The notes beneath the pieces are model-generated. The model was not told the origin of the DNA, did no database searches, and saw only the letters and a list, made by a program, of their open reading frames with translations. Shown here in pieces: positions 19,184-28,802 of a stretch of DNA of 64,000 nt (position 1 is the first letter of the stretch; every line of letters starts with the position of its first letter). Made by a program: the position numbers and the translations under genes. The DNA comes from Chlorobiaceae bacterium (lineage in GTDB: Bacteria; Bacteroidota; Chlorobiia; Chlorobiales; Chlorobiaceae): contig JAAXWQ010000002.1 of assembly GCA_013335115.1 (NCBI GenBank), positions 186,001 to 250,000 on the forward strand, in the 5' to 3' direction.

Positions 19184-19954
19184 ATGACCGACCATGGACA
19201 ACCGCACCTGATCGAACCGGAGATCTTCCGCAGGTTCCCCGGGCTCATCGCCCTGCAGACCACCCGAAAAGGAGGCGTGAGCGAGCCGCCCTTCGAGTCG
19301 CTGAACCTCGGCAGGAACACCGACGACGATCCCGCATGCGTCCGGGCAAACCACGAGGGGCTCTGCCGACACCTCGGCATCCCGGACGAGAGCCTCGTGC
19401 TCACCGTCCAGGTCCACGGCACGTCGGTCTGCAGGATAGGCCTGCCCGGCAACGTCAGCGGCTTCGATGCCCTCATCACCGACACCGCGGGCATCTACAT
19501 CGCGATCGGTACCGCCGACTGCTACCCCGTGCTGATCCATGACCCCGAACACGGAGCCTCCGGAGCAGTGCATGCCGGCTGGCAGGGCACCGTAGGGGAG
19601 ATCGTGGCAAAAACGCTCAAGGCGATGGCCGAATCCTTCGGAACGCGCCCGGAGGACTGCTTCGCCTGGGTGGGAACAGGAATCTCCGGTGACAACTACG
19701 AGATCGGGCCAGAAGTGGCCGAAAGGTTTGACGAGCGCTACCTCAGACCATCGCCGGGCGACGACGGCAAATACCTCCTCGACCTCTCCGCCGCCAACCG
19801 CGACCAGCTCGTCAAAGCCGGCCTCCCGGTCGTCCAGGTCGAATGCTCCTCCTGGTGCTCCTCACGGGACCAGAAACTTTTCTTCTCCTACCGCCGCGAC
19901 CAGGGCCGAACCGGCCGGATGCTCAGCATCATCGGCATCAGGCCTTGCGGCTGA
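19184..19954 (+). CDS. pgeF: Peptidoglycan editing factor PgeF (laccase-domain, YfiH/YlmD family)
   Basis: A 256-residue protein of the multicopper-polyphenol-oxidase-like family. The metal-binding residues lie in TADCYPVLI and HAGWQGTVGE; CSSWCSSRDQKLFFSYRRD is the C-terminal signature. PgeF in E. coli removes L-Ser-containing peptidoglycan precursor errors; purine-nucleoside phosphorylase/deaminase activity is also reported for the family. Its stop lies 17 bases inside a convergent small gene. Confidence 0.88.
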   Translation: MTDHGQPHLIEPEIFRRFPGLIALQTTRKGGVSEPPFESLNLGRNTDDDPACVRANHEGLCRHLGIPDESLVLTVQVHGTSVCRIGLPGNVSGFDALITDTAGIYIAIGTADCYPVLIHDPEHGASGAVHAGWQGTVGEIVAKTLKAMAESFGTRPEDCFAWVGTGISGDNYEIGPEVAERFDERYLRPSPGDDGKYLLDLSAANRDQLVKAGLPVVQVECSSWCSSRDQKLFFSYRRDQGRTGRMLSIIGIRPCG

Positions 19955-20147
19955 TGCCCTGGACGGCGACGAGCATGGTGCCGAGTTTCTCCTCGAGCGC
20001 CTTGAGCAGGGCGAGTTCTTCGGGTGAAAGGTCGTCGGGCACGACGTCGTAACCCGAAAACGAGAGCAGGGTCTTGCCCAGTTTCTGTTCGAGCGAGCGG
20101 ATCTCGTCGACCTGCTCCGGAGTCAGTTTTGAAAGGGTCGATAACAT
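19938..20147 (-). CDS. Small conserved-looking hypothetical protein
   Basis: A 69-residue, mostly helical, acidic protein beginning MLSTLSKLTPEQVDEIRSLE. The ATG at 20147 has AGGAG five bases upstream, which is why it is preferred over long in-frame extensions to 20342. It has no cysteine pairs, signal or membrane helix. It converges on and overlaps the last 17 bases of pgeF. Function unknown; the good ribosome site and regular helix pattern argue that it is real. Confidence 0.6.
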   Translation of the reverse strand: MLSTLSKLTPEQVDEIRSLEQKLGKTLLSFSGYDVVPDDLSPEELALLKALEEKLGTMLVAVQGISRKA

Positions 20148-20280
20148 GGCATCTCCTGTGTTTACCCCGGTACGGCGTGCCGGGCTGCTTGAGGGGGGAC
20201 CATCTGTACTCCGCACTCCACGGTTCAAGTAACGATTTTCCCGGGGAAAGGCCAACTGGCCGCCCCCGGAAACCGTGCCG

Positions 20281-21573
20281 TCACTCCGGGCAGGTACTCT
20301 TCTTTCCGTAGATCTCGTGGCCCCTTCGCAGGATCTCCTCACGGAAGTCGGGATGGGCGATGCTGGCCATGGCTTCGACGCGCTGGCGGAGGTTCCGTCC
20401 GTACAGGTTGACGATGCCGTACTCGGTCACGACGTACTGGACGTGGGCCCGGGTGGTCACGACGCCTGCGCCGGGCCGGAGCTGCGGCACGATCCTCGAC
20501 TCGCCCCTGGCCGTGACGGAGGGTAGTGCGATGATCGGCTTGCCTCCAGGGGAGAGGGCTGCGCCGCGGATGAAGTCCATCTGGCCACCGACGCCGGAGA
20601 AGTGCTTGACCCCGATGGAGTCGGCACAGACCTGGCCGGTCATGTCAATTTCGATGGCGCTGTTGATGGCGGTGACCTTGGGGTTCTTCCTGATTTCGCG
20701 GGTATCGTTGATGTAATCGGAAGGGAACATCTCGACGAGCGGATTATCGTCGACGAAATCGTAGAGCTTGCGGGAGCCCATCAGGAAGCTGGCGACGATG
20801 ATCTCTTTGTGGGTCTTCTTGTAGCGGCCGGTGATGACCCCCTTTTCGACCAGGTCGACCACGCCGTCGGAGAACATCTCGGAGTGGACCCCGAGGTCCT
20901 TGTGGCCGCCGAGTGCGGCAAGCGTGGCGTCAGGGATGGCCCCGATGCCCATCTGCAGGGTCGCACCATCCTCGACAATGGAGGCGATGTACTCGCCGAT
21001 CCGGCGTTCGGCATCGCTCAGCGGGTGCGGCGGGAACTCCGGCAACGGCTCGTCGGACTCGACGAGGGAGCTGATCTTGCTGACATGGAGCAAGCCCTCC
21101 CCATGCGTCCGCGGCATATGGGGATTGACCTGGGCGATCACATGCTTTGCGGTATGGACGGCCGCCAGGGTCACGTCGACCGATACGCCGAGCGAGCAGA
21201 AGCCGTGGCGGTCGGGTGGCGAGACGTGCACCAGGGCGACGTCGAGCGGCATGATGTCGTTGTAGAACATGGACGGGACGTCGCTCAGGAAGATCGGTAT
21301 GGCGTCGGCATCGCCGCACTGGACGGCCGAGCGGACATTCTTGCCGACGAAGAATGCGTTAAGGCGGAAGCTCTCCTGATACTCCGGCTGGACATAGGGG
21401 GCACGCCCCTCGGTGTGCAGGCTCACGATCTCGACGTCCCTCACGGACGGTGCCCTGCCGACCAGGGCGTCGACGAGCCGTCGCGGGGTTGCCGCCGCCG
21501 TCTGGAGGAACACGCGGTCCCCTGATTTGATGGCCATAACGGCTTGTTCCGCCGATATCATCCGATAATGCAT
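20281..21573 (-). CDS. Acetyl-CoA hydrolase/transferase family protein (4-hydroxybutyrate CoA-transferase-like)
   Basis: A 430-residue class I CoA-transferase. Diagnostic segments are GIGAIPDATLAAL (about 209-221), LGVHSEMFSDG with a candidate catalytic Glu232, and FSGVGGQMDFIRGA (325-338), with a C-terminal VTEYGIVNLYGRNLRQR. It probably moves CoA between acetyl-CoA and another acid (for example succinate or 4-hydroxybutyrate). AAGGAG lies six bases before the ATG at 21573, so the longer frame to 21741 is rejected. No partner gene is adjacent. Confidence 0.85.
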   Translation of the reverse strand: MHYRMISAEQAVMAIKSGDRVFLQTAAATPRRLVDALVGRAPSVRDVEIVSLHTEGRAPYVQPEYQESFRLNAFFVGKNVRSAVQCGDADAIPIFLSDVPSMFYNDIMPLDVALVHVSPPDRHGFCSLGVSVDVTLAAVHTAKHVIAQVNPHMPRTHGEGLLHVSKISSLVESDEPLPEFPPHPLSDAERRIGEYIASIVEDGATLQMGIGAIPDATLAALGGHKDLGVHSEMFSDGVVDLVEKGVITGRYKKTHKEIIVASFLMGSRKLYDFVDDNPLVEMFPSDYINDTREIRKNPKVTAINSAIEIDMTGQVCADSIGVKHFSGVGGQMDFIRGAALSPGGKPIIALPSVTARGESRIVPQLRPGAGVVTTRAHVQYVVTEYGIVNLYGRNLRQRVEAMASIAHPDFREEILRRGHEIYGKKSTCPE

Positions 21574-21694
21574 GAAATACTCCTTATGGTGAACGGTTAC
21601 TGCCGGCACCGCGGGTTCCGGTGTCTCGCCTGGCGCGACCGCTCCGGAATACACCACCACCGGCAGCTGCAGAGTCAAGGAACAAAGATCAAAT

Positions 21695-21735
21695 GCGGGA
21701 AGGAAGCACAGGAAACCCCTGGGCTCCCTTCCCGC
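21695..21735 (-). terminator. Putative terminator of the dcw cluster
   Basis: A perfect 9-bp stem, GCGGGAAGG (21695-21703) with CCTTCCCGC (21727-21735), lies about 25 bases after the ftsZ stop. A smaller hairpin nests in its loop. The downstream minus-strand bases are T-rich (ATTTGATCTTTG) but not a pure T-run. Confidence 0.5.
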
Positions 21736-21759
21736 AATCATATGATAACAAATATCTTA

Positions 21760-23043
21760 CTAAAATGGAGCCCCGTTTTTCCTCCGGAGGTACGCCGGTG
21801 TGTCGGGCTGCTCTTTCCGAATCTGCTCGTCATCTTCTGACGGGGCCTTCATCGGCCCCGCGCCGGTTGAAGTCCTGCCACCCGGCAGTTCGGAGGGCTC
21901 GTTGATCGGGAGGTTTTTCCTGATATACGCGGGAATCCTGAGGTCTTCGCGGGGGGCTTCCGGATAACCGCCCTGCTGGATGGGCCTGACCTGGCCGGCG
22001 ACAGGGACCTGCCTCGGGTTCCGGGGCTCTTTGGTGCCGGTCTGCACCGTCGGGCGCTGCTCCTCGCCGGGCTCCTGCCTCTTGAACCCGGTGACGATCA
22101 CCGTGACGCGGATCTCTCCGGAGACCTGTGGCTCGTCGACATAGCCGTTGATGATCTTCGCTTCGCCGCCGACCTGCTCCTCGATGAAGTTCATGGCATC
22201 GGACATGTCGCGCATGGTGACGTCGCCGGTAATGTTGACCAGCACGCCTTTGGCACCCCGGACCGATACGCCGTCCATGAGCGGGCTGTTGATGGCGTCC
22301 GATGCTGCCTTGAGCGCCCGGCGCTCACCGGCGACGGCGGCAGAGCCCATAACGGCGTCGCCGGCACCCTGCATGATGCTGCGGACATCGGCGAAATCGA
22401 CGTTGACGTGGCCGTGGCGGGTGATGATGTCGGCAATTCCCTTGACGGCCCGGTAGAGGACGTCGTTGGCCATATTGTAGGCTTCCGTGGCGCTGACCCC
22501 CTCTTCGGCGATGCTGAGGATCTTCTCGTTTTCGACGACGATGAGGGTATCGATGTACTTTCGGAGCTCGGAGATGCCGCTGTCGGCGATGCGGGCCTTG
22601 ATCTGCCCCTCGAAGCTGAATGGCCTGGTGATCACCCCGATGGTGAGGATGCCCATGTTGCGGGCGATCGATGCCACGACAGGTGCTGCCCCGGTACCGG
22701 TTCCCTTGCCCATGCCGGCCGCGATGAACACGAGGTCCGCACCGCGAAGCTGCGTGGCGATGGTCTCGCGGTCGTCCTCGGCGGCCTGTCGGCCCTTTGC
22801 CGGGTCGGCCCCGGCTCCGAGCCCGTTCGTGGCCTTCTTGCCGATCTGGACCCTGAGGGGCGCCTTGGAATTCAGCAGGGCCTGCCGGTCGGTGTTCAGG
22901 ACGACGAACTCGGTTCCGCTGATTTTCCTGTCGATCATATTATTCACGGCATTGCCGCCACAGCCGCCGACGCCGACGATCTTGATGCAGACGCCGCCAC
23001 CCTGGTCGCTGTCGAACAGCCCCGGGTCAAGTTCAAATGCCAT
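21760..23043 (-). CDS. ftsZ: Cell division protein FtsZ
   Basis: A 427-residue tubulin-like GTPase that forms the Z-ring. [10 protein letters not shown] (residues 24-33) opens the nucleotide site. The tubulin signature, normally GGGTGTG, reads GMGKGTGTG (110-118), with Lys113 in place of the first Gly. After about residue 315 there is a Pro/Gln-rich linker. The tail carries two copies of a conserved-tail-like motif, [10 protein letters not shown] (369-378) and DTPAYLRRK (414-422); such peptides bind FtsA/ZipA. It is the last gene of the dcw cluster, 39 bases after ftsA. Confidence 0.97.
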   Translation of the reverse strand: MAFELDPGLFDSDQGGGVCIKIVGVGGCGGNAVNNMIDRKISGTEFVVLNTDRQALLNSKAPLRVQIGKKATNGLGAGADPAKGRQAAEDDRETIATQLRGADLVFIAAGMGKGTGTGAAPVVASIARNMGILTIGVITRPFSFEGQIKARIADSGISELRKYIDTLIVVENEKILSIAEEGVSATEAYNMANDVLYRAVKGIADIITRHGHVNVDFADVRSIMQGAGDAVMGSAAVAGERRALKAASDAINSPLMDGVSVRGAKGVLVNITGDVTMRDMSDAMNFIEEQVGGEAKIINGYVDEPQVSGEIRVTVIVTGFKRQEPGEEQRPTVQTGTKEPRNPRQVPVAGQVRPIQQGGYPEAPREDLRIPAYIRKNLPINEPSELPGGRTSTGAGPMKAPSEDDEQIRKEQPDTPAYLRRKNGAPF

Positions 23044-23082
23044 GATATCCGTTTCCCTTTGTCATGCCTGTTGTATTGTGCT

Positions 23083-24417
23083 CTATAACTGGTTCCAGAA
23101 ATCCTTGAGCTTGTTCATCCATGGATTGGCACCCCCAGGCCCCGGCTGGGGCTTGGACTTCGGCTTCGGCTGCTCCTGGGCGCCTGCAGGCTCCTGGACG
23201 AGCTCCGGCTCCATGACGGGCTCCTCCCTGGCCGGCTGTTCAACCATACCGCAGTCCTGGTAGGCGCTGTTCTGCAGCGAGTGGGCGACCAGGCCCATGA
23301 CGGTAGCATACATCGGGTTGTTGATCGACTCCTTGATGCCGCCGGAGACGCCTTCGGGATAACCGGTCCTGACGTCGAGGCCGAGGATCTCCCTTGCCAG
23401 TTCCTCGGTGCCGGGCAGCAGCGAGCCGCCGCCGGTGATGATTGCCCCGGCGTTCAGGTACTCGTAATAGGCGGAGCGCCTGACGATGTCGCGCGCCAGC
23501 TCGAAGATCTCCATCATGCGGGCCTCGATGATCACGGCAAGGGAACTCTTCGGGAAGGATTTGCTCGGCCGCCCTTCGATTCCGTCGATCACGATCTCCT
23601 CATCCTCGCCCATCGACTTCGTGCTGGCGCAGCCGTAACGGATCTTGACCTCTTCGGCCACGTCGTTGAGGGCCTTGACGCCGTAGGCGACGTCGTGGGT
23701 CACGTCGTTGGCAGCGACCTTGATCACCTCGGAGTAGCGGATCGCCCCGTCGATGTAGATGGCCACCTCGGTGGTGCCGCCGCCGATGTCGATGACGACG
23801 ACGCCGCTCTTCTTCTCACTCTCCTTCATGACGGCAAGGCCGGAGGCGACGGGCTCGAAGGTCATGGCACTGACCTCGAGGCCGGCCTTTTCGATGCACT
23901 GCTTGATGTTGCGGATCTTGGTGCGGAGCCCGACGACGATATAGGCGCTGCCCCTCATGATCGTGCCCGCCATGCCGATCGGGTCGAGCACCCCATCCTG
24001 GTCATCGACGATGAACTCCTGCGGGATGACGTGGATGATCTCGTGGTCGATATCGAGGTAGCGGATGTTGGTCTTCGCCTTTTCGAGGAAACGCTTGACG
24101 TCCGAATCGTTGACGATGCCCGACTGGTTGACGCTGATCTCGGAGTTGCTGTAGATGCAGTGGACATGGGCGCCGGAGATGCCGACATTGACCCCCTTGA
24201 TCCTGATCGACGACTCGCGCTCGGCATCGGCAACGGCCTTCCTGATGGCATCGACCGTCTTGTTGATGTTCACGACGGTCGCACGATGGAGCCCCTCGGA
24301 GTTCGAGCGGCCCTTGCCCAGCACGTTGAGCTTGCCCATGTCGTCTTTCTCGGCGACGACGACACAGACTTTCGTCGTGCCGATATCGAGTCCGATTACA
24401 ATATCGCTTTTCAGCAT
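23083..24417 (-). CDS. ftsA: Cell division protein FtsA
   Basis: A 444-residue actin-like ATPase that tethers FtsZ to the membrane. Phosphate 1 is IGLDIGTTKVCVVV near residue 8, phosphate 2 VVIDIGGGTTEVAIY near residue 202, and ITGGGSLLPG is the adenosine motif. A Pro/Glu-rich linker leads to the C-terminal amphipathic helix NPWMNKLKDFWNQL that inserts into the membrane. It lies between ftsQ (19 bases) and ftsZ, the usual order. Confidence 0.96.
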   Translation of the reverse strand: MLKSDIVIGLDIGTTKVCVVVAEKDDMGKLNVLGKGRSNSEGLHRATVVNINKTVDAIRKAVADAERESSIRIKGVNVGISGAHVHCIYSNSEISVNQSGIVNDSDVKRFLEKAKTNIRYLDIDHEIIHVIPQEFIVDDQDGVLDPIGMAGTIMRGSAYIVVGLRTKIRNIKQCIEKAGLEVSAMTFEPVASGLAVMKESEKKSGVVVIDIGGGTTEVAIYIDGAIRYSEVIKVAANDVTHDVAYGVKALNDVAEEVKIRYGCASTKSMGEDEEIVIDGIEGRPSKSFPKSSLAVIIEARMMEIFELARDIVRRSAYYEYLNAGAIITGGGSLLPGTEELAREILGLDVRTGYPEGVSGGIKESINNPMYATVMGLVAHSLQNSAYQDCGMVEQPAREEPVMEPELVQEPAGAQEQPKPKSKPQPGPGGANPWMNKLKDFWNQL

Positions 24418-24436
24418 TTCTCCAGTTCAATGATGT

Positions 24437-25369
24437 TCATCGGGGCGAAGGCTTTAAGGCCGGTGGCGGCGCCGGGGTTGCAGGCGCAGGTGCGGGAGCG
24501 GTTACGGTCGGGGCCTGGGCGGACCCGGCGACTTCCGGCTCCTTGGCGAAAACCCTTTCCCGGAATCGAAGGTCGACAGACTCATAGCAATCGAGCCCCT
24601 TTTTTGCAATAACCTTTTGCCAGAATATCTCGAATTTTTTCAACTTTTCCTTGAAGTTGCCGTCATTGCCGAGAATAAATCTGATCGGTGATCCGGAGAC
24701 GAGAAACCATGACTGGCTGGCGGGCGCAAGATGGATTTCACGGAGCATGAGGCCGGCATATTCCGACTGGGCGAACGCCTCGATCATGCTTTCGAGCATG
24801 CGCTCCTCGACGTCGGCCATACGCCAGGTCCCGGAGCGGGCCGGCGTTGCCCCGGAGATGCCGTAGACCTGCGGCAGGCGGTGGAACCTCGACGACACGG
24901 CCTTGTCCGGCAGCAGGAATCCCTCGGTATCGATGATCATCGGGCTGCCCTGGAATACGGTGGCCGCCATCGGCTCGCGCTCGGCGATCATGACCCTGAC
25001 GATCCCGTTGAGCTCACGCGAGATCTTCGCATCCCTGATGTAGGGCTCCGAGGCAAGCACCTCGAGCAGCTCCTCTTCGCGGAGACCGTCAAGCGTCCGG
25101 CCGTTGAACGGCGAGAGCAACCGCAAGACCTGCTCCCTGGCGACCAGTTTCGTCCCGACGACCACCACCTTCGTGACCACGACGTTGCGTTTCCATCGGG
25201 ACGCCTGCCAAGCCAGCGATGAGATGGCGGCAAAGAGCATCAGCAGGACCACCGTGACGACCGGAGGAGAGGCGAACAGGCGAAGGAGCTTCCCTTTCGG
25301 GGAGCCTGGACCGCCCTGCTCGTGCATCTGGGCGCCGTCGGGGCCGGTCTCGTCAAATGAATGGGACAT
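24437..25369 (-). CDS. ftsQ: Cell division protein FtsQ/DivIB
   Basis: A 310-residue bitopic membrane protein: a cytoplasmic tail, one membrane helix near residues 36-56 (SPPVVTVVLLMLFAAISSLAW), and a POTRA domain beginning near VVTKVVVVGTKLVAREQV, then a periplasmic beta domain and an Ala/Pro-rich C-terminus. Identification rests on topology, the POTRA pattern and its position between murB and ftsA. The ATG at 25369 overlaps the end of murB by 17 bases; a TTG at 25396 is an in-frame alternative. Confidence 0.85.
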   Translation of the reverse strand: MSHSFDETGPDGAQMHEQGGPGSPKGKLLRLFASPPVVTVVLLMLFAAISSLAWQASRWKRNVVVTKVVVVGTKLVAREQVLRLLSPFNGRTLDGLREEELLEVLASEPYIRDAKISRELNGIVRVMIAEREPMAATVFQGSPMIIDTEGFLLPDKAVSSRFHRLPQVYGISGATPARSGTWRMADVEERMLESMIEAFAQSEYAGLMLREIHLAPASQSWFLVSGSPIRFILGNDGNFKEKLKKFEIFWQKVIAKKGLDCYESVDLRFRERVFAKEPEVAGSAQAPTVTAPAPAPATPAPPPALKPSPR

Positions 25370-26279
25370 GGGTTCCGTTACGGTTATATCCGACAAGGAC
25401 GAGTCCGGGTTCGAGTTCTACCCCGAACCGCTGCCGCACGGCTTCCCTGGCATGGCGCACCAGTTCGAGCACGTCGCCCGACGATGCATTGCCGTTGTTG
25501 AGTATCCGGTTGGCGTCAGAGTCCGAGAACTGCGCCCCTCCGCAGGATGAACCCCTCAGGCCGCAGGCGTCCAGGAGCTCCCCGGCCGTCGCCGGCTCAT
25601 GGCCGTGCCGGGGATCGGGATCCCTGAACACCCTGCCGGAGAGCGCATGGGACGGCACGGGCACCGCATCCGGAGTAATGGCCGGCGCAGCAGGGCGGGC
25701 CCTGCCGGAAACCTTGCGCAGCTTGAAGCCCGCACCGAGGATCACTTCTGCCCCGAGGCCCCGCTTCCCCATGCCGGCCTGCAGCTCCCCGTTCCGCAAC
25801 CGCCTCGTGCGGCCATGACGCAGGACGTCGACCCATTCGAGGCAGTCGCAGGCCATGCGGCCAGGGGTTCCGTCAATCCTGCAGAGGGCGCCTCCCACGG
25901 TACCTGCGCCGGTACCGAAGTCCCCCAGGCCACCGAGGGAGGCCTTTGCGGTGCAATCGGTCAGGTCCGAGATGGCTGCGCCGGCATCGGCCTCAACCAC
26001 CTCTCCGTCGACAGCGATCCTGTCGAGGTAGTGGGTCGCGATCACCGTGCCGCGAAACCCCTCCTCGTGCACCACGAGGCGACTGCCCCTGCCGAGGATG
26101 AAGAACGGCAGCCCGCGCTCCCTGAAATAGCCGAACGCCCGGCACAGGTCGCCCCGGTCCCGGGGTTTGATGAAATAGTCTGCCGTGCCACCGATGCGCA
26201 GGCCGGTGTAAGGGGCCAGCGGCTCGGCCACGGCAATCGGCCCTTTGATGAGCCGGAAGAGTTCCTGCGTCGAGATCAT
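25353..26279 (-). CDS. murB: UDP-N-acetylenolpyruvoylglucosamine reductase (divergent MurB)
   Basis: A 308-residue FAD enzyme expected to reduce the enolpyruvyl group to give UDP-MurNAc. The overall fold is visible: [15 protein letters not shown] near 25-39, GRGSRLVV (63-70), a glycine-rich [11 protein letters not shown] (122-132) and [12 protein letters not shown] near the C-terminus, with the late active-site Glu. Two usual features are not: the YRxS segment is degenerate (GMGKRGL, 169-175), and the catalytic Ser of the GSxFKNP motif is Arg216 (SGRVFRDP, 214-221). It lies between murC and ftsQ and overlaps both, so the role is supported mainly by context. Confidence 0.8.
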   Translation of the reverse strand: MISTQELFRLIKGPIAVAEPLAPYTGLRIGGTADYFIKPRDRGDLCRAFGYFRERGLPFFILGRGSRLVVHEEGFRGTVIATHYLDRIAVDGEVVEADAGAAISDLTDCTAKASLGGLGDFGTGAGTVGGALCRIDGTPGRMACDCLEWVDVLRHGRTRRLRNGELQAGMGKRGLGAEVILGAGFKLRKVSGRARPAAPAITPDAVPVPSHALSGRVFRDPDPRHGHEPATAGELLDACGLRGSSCGGAQFSDSDANRILNNGNASSGDVLELVRHAREAVRQRFGVELEPGLVLVGYNRNGTHVPFI

Positions 26280-27694
26280 CGGCTACCTTCGGTTTCCGCT
26301 CCGGCGGGATTGCTGCATGCGGCGGCAAACTGCGTCGCCGTGTGGGTGATGTCTCCCGCCCCCATGAAGAGGATCAGTGTCCGGCCGGAGGCGAAGGGGC
26401 GAAGCGCAGCACCGAGTTCGTCGCGATCGGCCACATACACCACACTCTTCGCGCCCGCCTTGCGCGCGGCCTCGGCGACCAGTTCCCCGGTGACCCCGGG
26501 GTAATCGGCTGGTTGCTCGCGCGAGGGGTAGATCCCGGCGACAAAGACCTGGTCAGCCCTCGACAGCGCCCACCCGAACTCGTCGGCGAACTCGACGGTC
26601 CGCGAAAAGAGGTGCGGCTGGAACACCGCCACGACGCGATGGCCTTTCCATCCATCCTTGGCGGCCCGGACGGTGGCTTTGACCTCCGAAGGGTGGTGGG
26701 CGTAGTCGTCGACGACCAGAAGGCCGTCGGCACCGGAATGCTTCACCTGGAACCGGCGGCGCATGCCGCTGTAGCGTGCGAGCCCGTCGATGATCCGCTG
26801 CGGATCGAGCCCCAGTTCAAGGCCGGTGGAGAAGGCGGCCAGCGCGTTGAGGACATTGTGCCGGCCGGGTACGCCGAGGCGGACCCCCTCGTATCGCCCG
26901 CCGAACGCCTCTACCGTGAAGCGGCAGCCCGACTCGCCGAGTTCGATCTCCGACGCCATGACGTCAGCCGGCTCCTCGATGCCGAAGGTGATGCATCGGC
27001 GGTTGAGGCGGGGAATGAGCCTCCTGATCTCGGGCCAGTCGACGCAGCAGACGACCCTCCCGTAGAAGGGCACCTTGTTGGCGAACTGGGCGAAGCAAGA
27101 GCGCAGCTCGTCCATGGTGCCGTAGGTGTCCATGTGCTCCGATTCGAGGCTGTTGATGACCGCAATGGTCGGGGTGAGCTTCAGGAACGCCCGGTCGTAC
27201 TCGTCGGCTTCGATCACCATGTACCGGCCCTCGCCGACCACGGTGCTCCCTTTGAGATAGTCCGACACTCCACCGATCATGACGGTCGGGGACTCCCCGG
27301 CGTCGATCAGCATGGTGGCGATCATGGCCGTAGTGGTGGTCTTGCCGTGGGTGCCGGACACGCAGATGCCGGATTTGTAGCGCATCAGTTCGCCGAGCAT
27401 CTCGTCACGCTTGATGACCGGGATGCCGAGCTTTTCGGCCGCCTGGATCTCGACGTTGCTCTCTGGCCTGACGGCAGAGGAGTAGACTACCACGTCGCTC
27501 GTACCGACCTGCCCGGCCTGGTGGCCCTGGTAGATCACGGCGCCGAGGTCCCGGAGCTTTTCGGTCACCTCCCCCGAAGCCAGGTCGGAGCCGCTGACGC
27601 CGAAGCCCGACTTCAGGAGCAGTTCAGCTATGGCGCTCATGCCTGCCCCGCCGATGCCGACGATATGCACGTTTCTCGTTTTTCCCAGTTCCAT
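26276..27694 (-). CDS. murC: UDP-N-acetylmuramate--L-alanine ligase
   Basis: A 472-residue Mur ligase that adds the first L-Ala of the peptidoglycan stem peptide. The N-terminal nucleotide motif is [15 protein letters not shown]; the ATP P-loop is [11 protein letters not shown] near residues 113-123; the C-terminal domain has DDYAHHPSE. The ATG at 27694 has an AAGGA site upstream; the longer frame to 27844 lacks one and would run into murG. The stop overlaps the murB start by 4 bases. Confidence 0.95.
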   Translation of the reverse strand: MELGKTRNVHIVGIGGAGMSAIAELLLKSGFGVSGSDLASGEVTEKLRDLGAVIYQGHQAGQVGTSDVVVYSSAVRPESNVEIQAAEKLGIPVIKRDEMLGELMRYKSGICVSGTHGKTTTTAMIATMLIDAGESPTVMIGGVSDYLKGSTVVGEGRYMVIEADEYDRAFLKLTPTIAVINSLESEHMDTYGTMDELRSCFAQFANKVPFYGRVVCCVDWPEIRRLIPRLNRRCITFGIEEPADVMASEIELGESGCRFTVEAFGGRYEGVRLGVPGRHNVLNALAAFSTGLELGLDPQRIIDGLARYSGMRRRFQVKHSGADGLLVVDDYAHHPSEVKATVRAAKDGWKGHRVVAVFQPHLFSRTVEFADEFGWALSRADQVFVAGIYPSREQPADYPGVTGELVAEAARKAGAKSVVYVADRDELGAALRPFASGRTLILFMGAGDITHTATQFAAACSNPAGAETEGSR

Positions 27695-27707
27695 CGATGA
27701 GGAGTCC

Positions 27708-28802
27708 TTATTGTTTTGAAAGTGCGGTGATTCTTTCCGCCAGCTCCGCCGCCGCCGCGGGATGCCCCTGGCCCCGGCTTGCGGCACCCATGCGGTCAAG
27801 CGCGTCGCGGTCTTTGAGCGTCGCCATGATCGTCCCGAACGCATCCTCCCCGCCGAACCGGCTGTCGTCGATCATGAGGGAAGCGCCGGCCTTGACCAGG
27901 GCCAGGGCGTTGTGGCGCTGGTGGTCCGCCGCGGCGTAGGGATAGGGCACGAGGATTGAGGGCTTGCCGAGGTTGGTGAGTTCGGCGAGGGTCGAGGCAC
28001 CGGCCCTGCAAGCCACGAGGTCCGCGGCCGCGTAGGCAGGACCCATCTGTTCGAGGTACGGCGCGACCCAGAGCGAATCAGAGGAGGTGACCTGCTCGCG
28101 GATCCTCGGGAAGTCGAGCGATCCGGTCTGCCATATCAGGTTGACCTTCCCGGAAAGCTTCGGGGCGAACCTGAGCATCGCGTTGTTGATCGACCTTGCG
28201 CCACGGCTCCCACCGAAAACGAGCAGTGTCGGGCGGGAGGGGTCGAGGCCGAAGCTGCGCCGAGCCGAGCCAGGATCCCCGGCATCGAACGAACGGGCAG
28301 GGTTGCCGGTTACGAAGACTCCGGTGCCGCGCTTGAAGAAGCGCCGGCTCTCTTCGAACGAGAGGTGCAGCTCGGTAGCCCGTCGGGCAAGGAGCCTGGT
28401 CGTCAGTCCGGGAAATGCGTTCTGCTCCTGGATCAGGGTCTTGCGCCCCATGAACTGGGCTGCAAGCAGCACCGGGGCGCTGACGTAGCCCCCCGTACCG
28501 ACCACAACGTCGGGACGCTCGCGCCGGATGAGCGAGGCCGACTGCAACACAGCCGACACGAAGCCGGCGAGCACGCCGACATTGTCGACGAGGTCGCGGA
28601 GCGATCGTCCGCGCTTCAGGCCCCTCGACGGAAGCAGGTGGAGGCGGTAGCCCAGGCGTGGCACTTCGGTCGCCTCGATGCCCGAGGCAGTGCCGGCAAA
28701 CGAGACAGAAACCCCGGGGTCGGCCTTCTGCAGCTGCGCAGCCATGGCGATGCCCGGGTAGAGGTGGCCGCCAGTTCCCCCTCCGGCGAACAGTATCTTC
28801 AC
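27708..28802 (-). CDS. murG: UDP-GlcNAc:lipid I N-acetylglucosaminyltransferase
   Basis: A 364-residue GT-B glycosyltransferase that makes lipid II on the inner face of the membrane. [15 protein letters not shown] (residues 7-21) and the [14 protein letters not shown] segment (about 191-204) are MurG signatures, and the donor-binding [11 protein letters not shown] follows. It overlaps the end of ftsW by 4 bases, so flippase/polymerase and transferase genes are translationally coupled. Confidence 0.95.
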   Translation of the reverse strand: MKILFAGGGTGGHLYPGIAMAAQLQKADPGVSVSFAGTASGIEATEVPRLGYRLHLLPSRGLKRGRSLRDLVDNVGVLAGFVSAVLQSASLIRRERPDVVVGTGGYVSAPVLLAAQFMGRKTLIQEQNAFPGLTTRLLARRATELHLSFEESRRFFKRGTGVFVTGNPARSFDAGDPGSARRSFGLDPSRPTLLVFGGSRGARSINNAMLRFAPKLSGKVNLIWQTGSLDFPRIREQVTSSDSLWVAPYLEQMGPAYAAADLVACRAGASTLAELTNLGKPSILVPYPYAAADHQRHNALALVKAGASLMIDDSRFGGEDAFGTIMATLKDRDALDRMGAASRGQGHPAAAAELAERITALSKQ

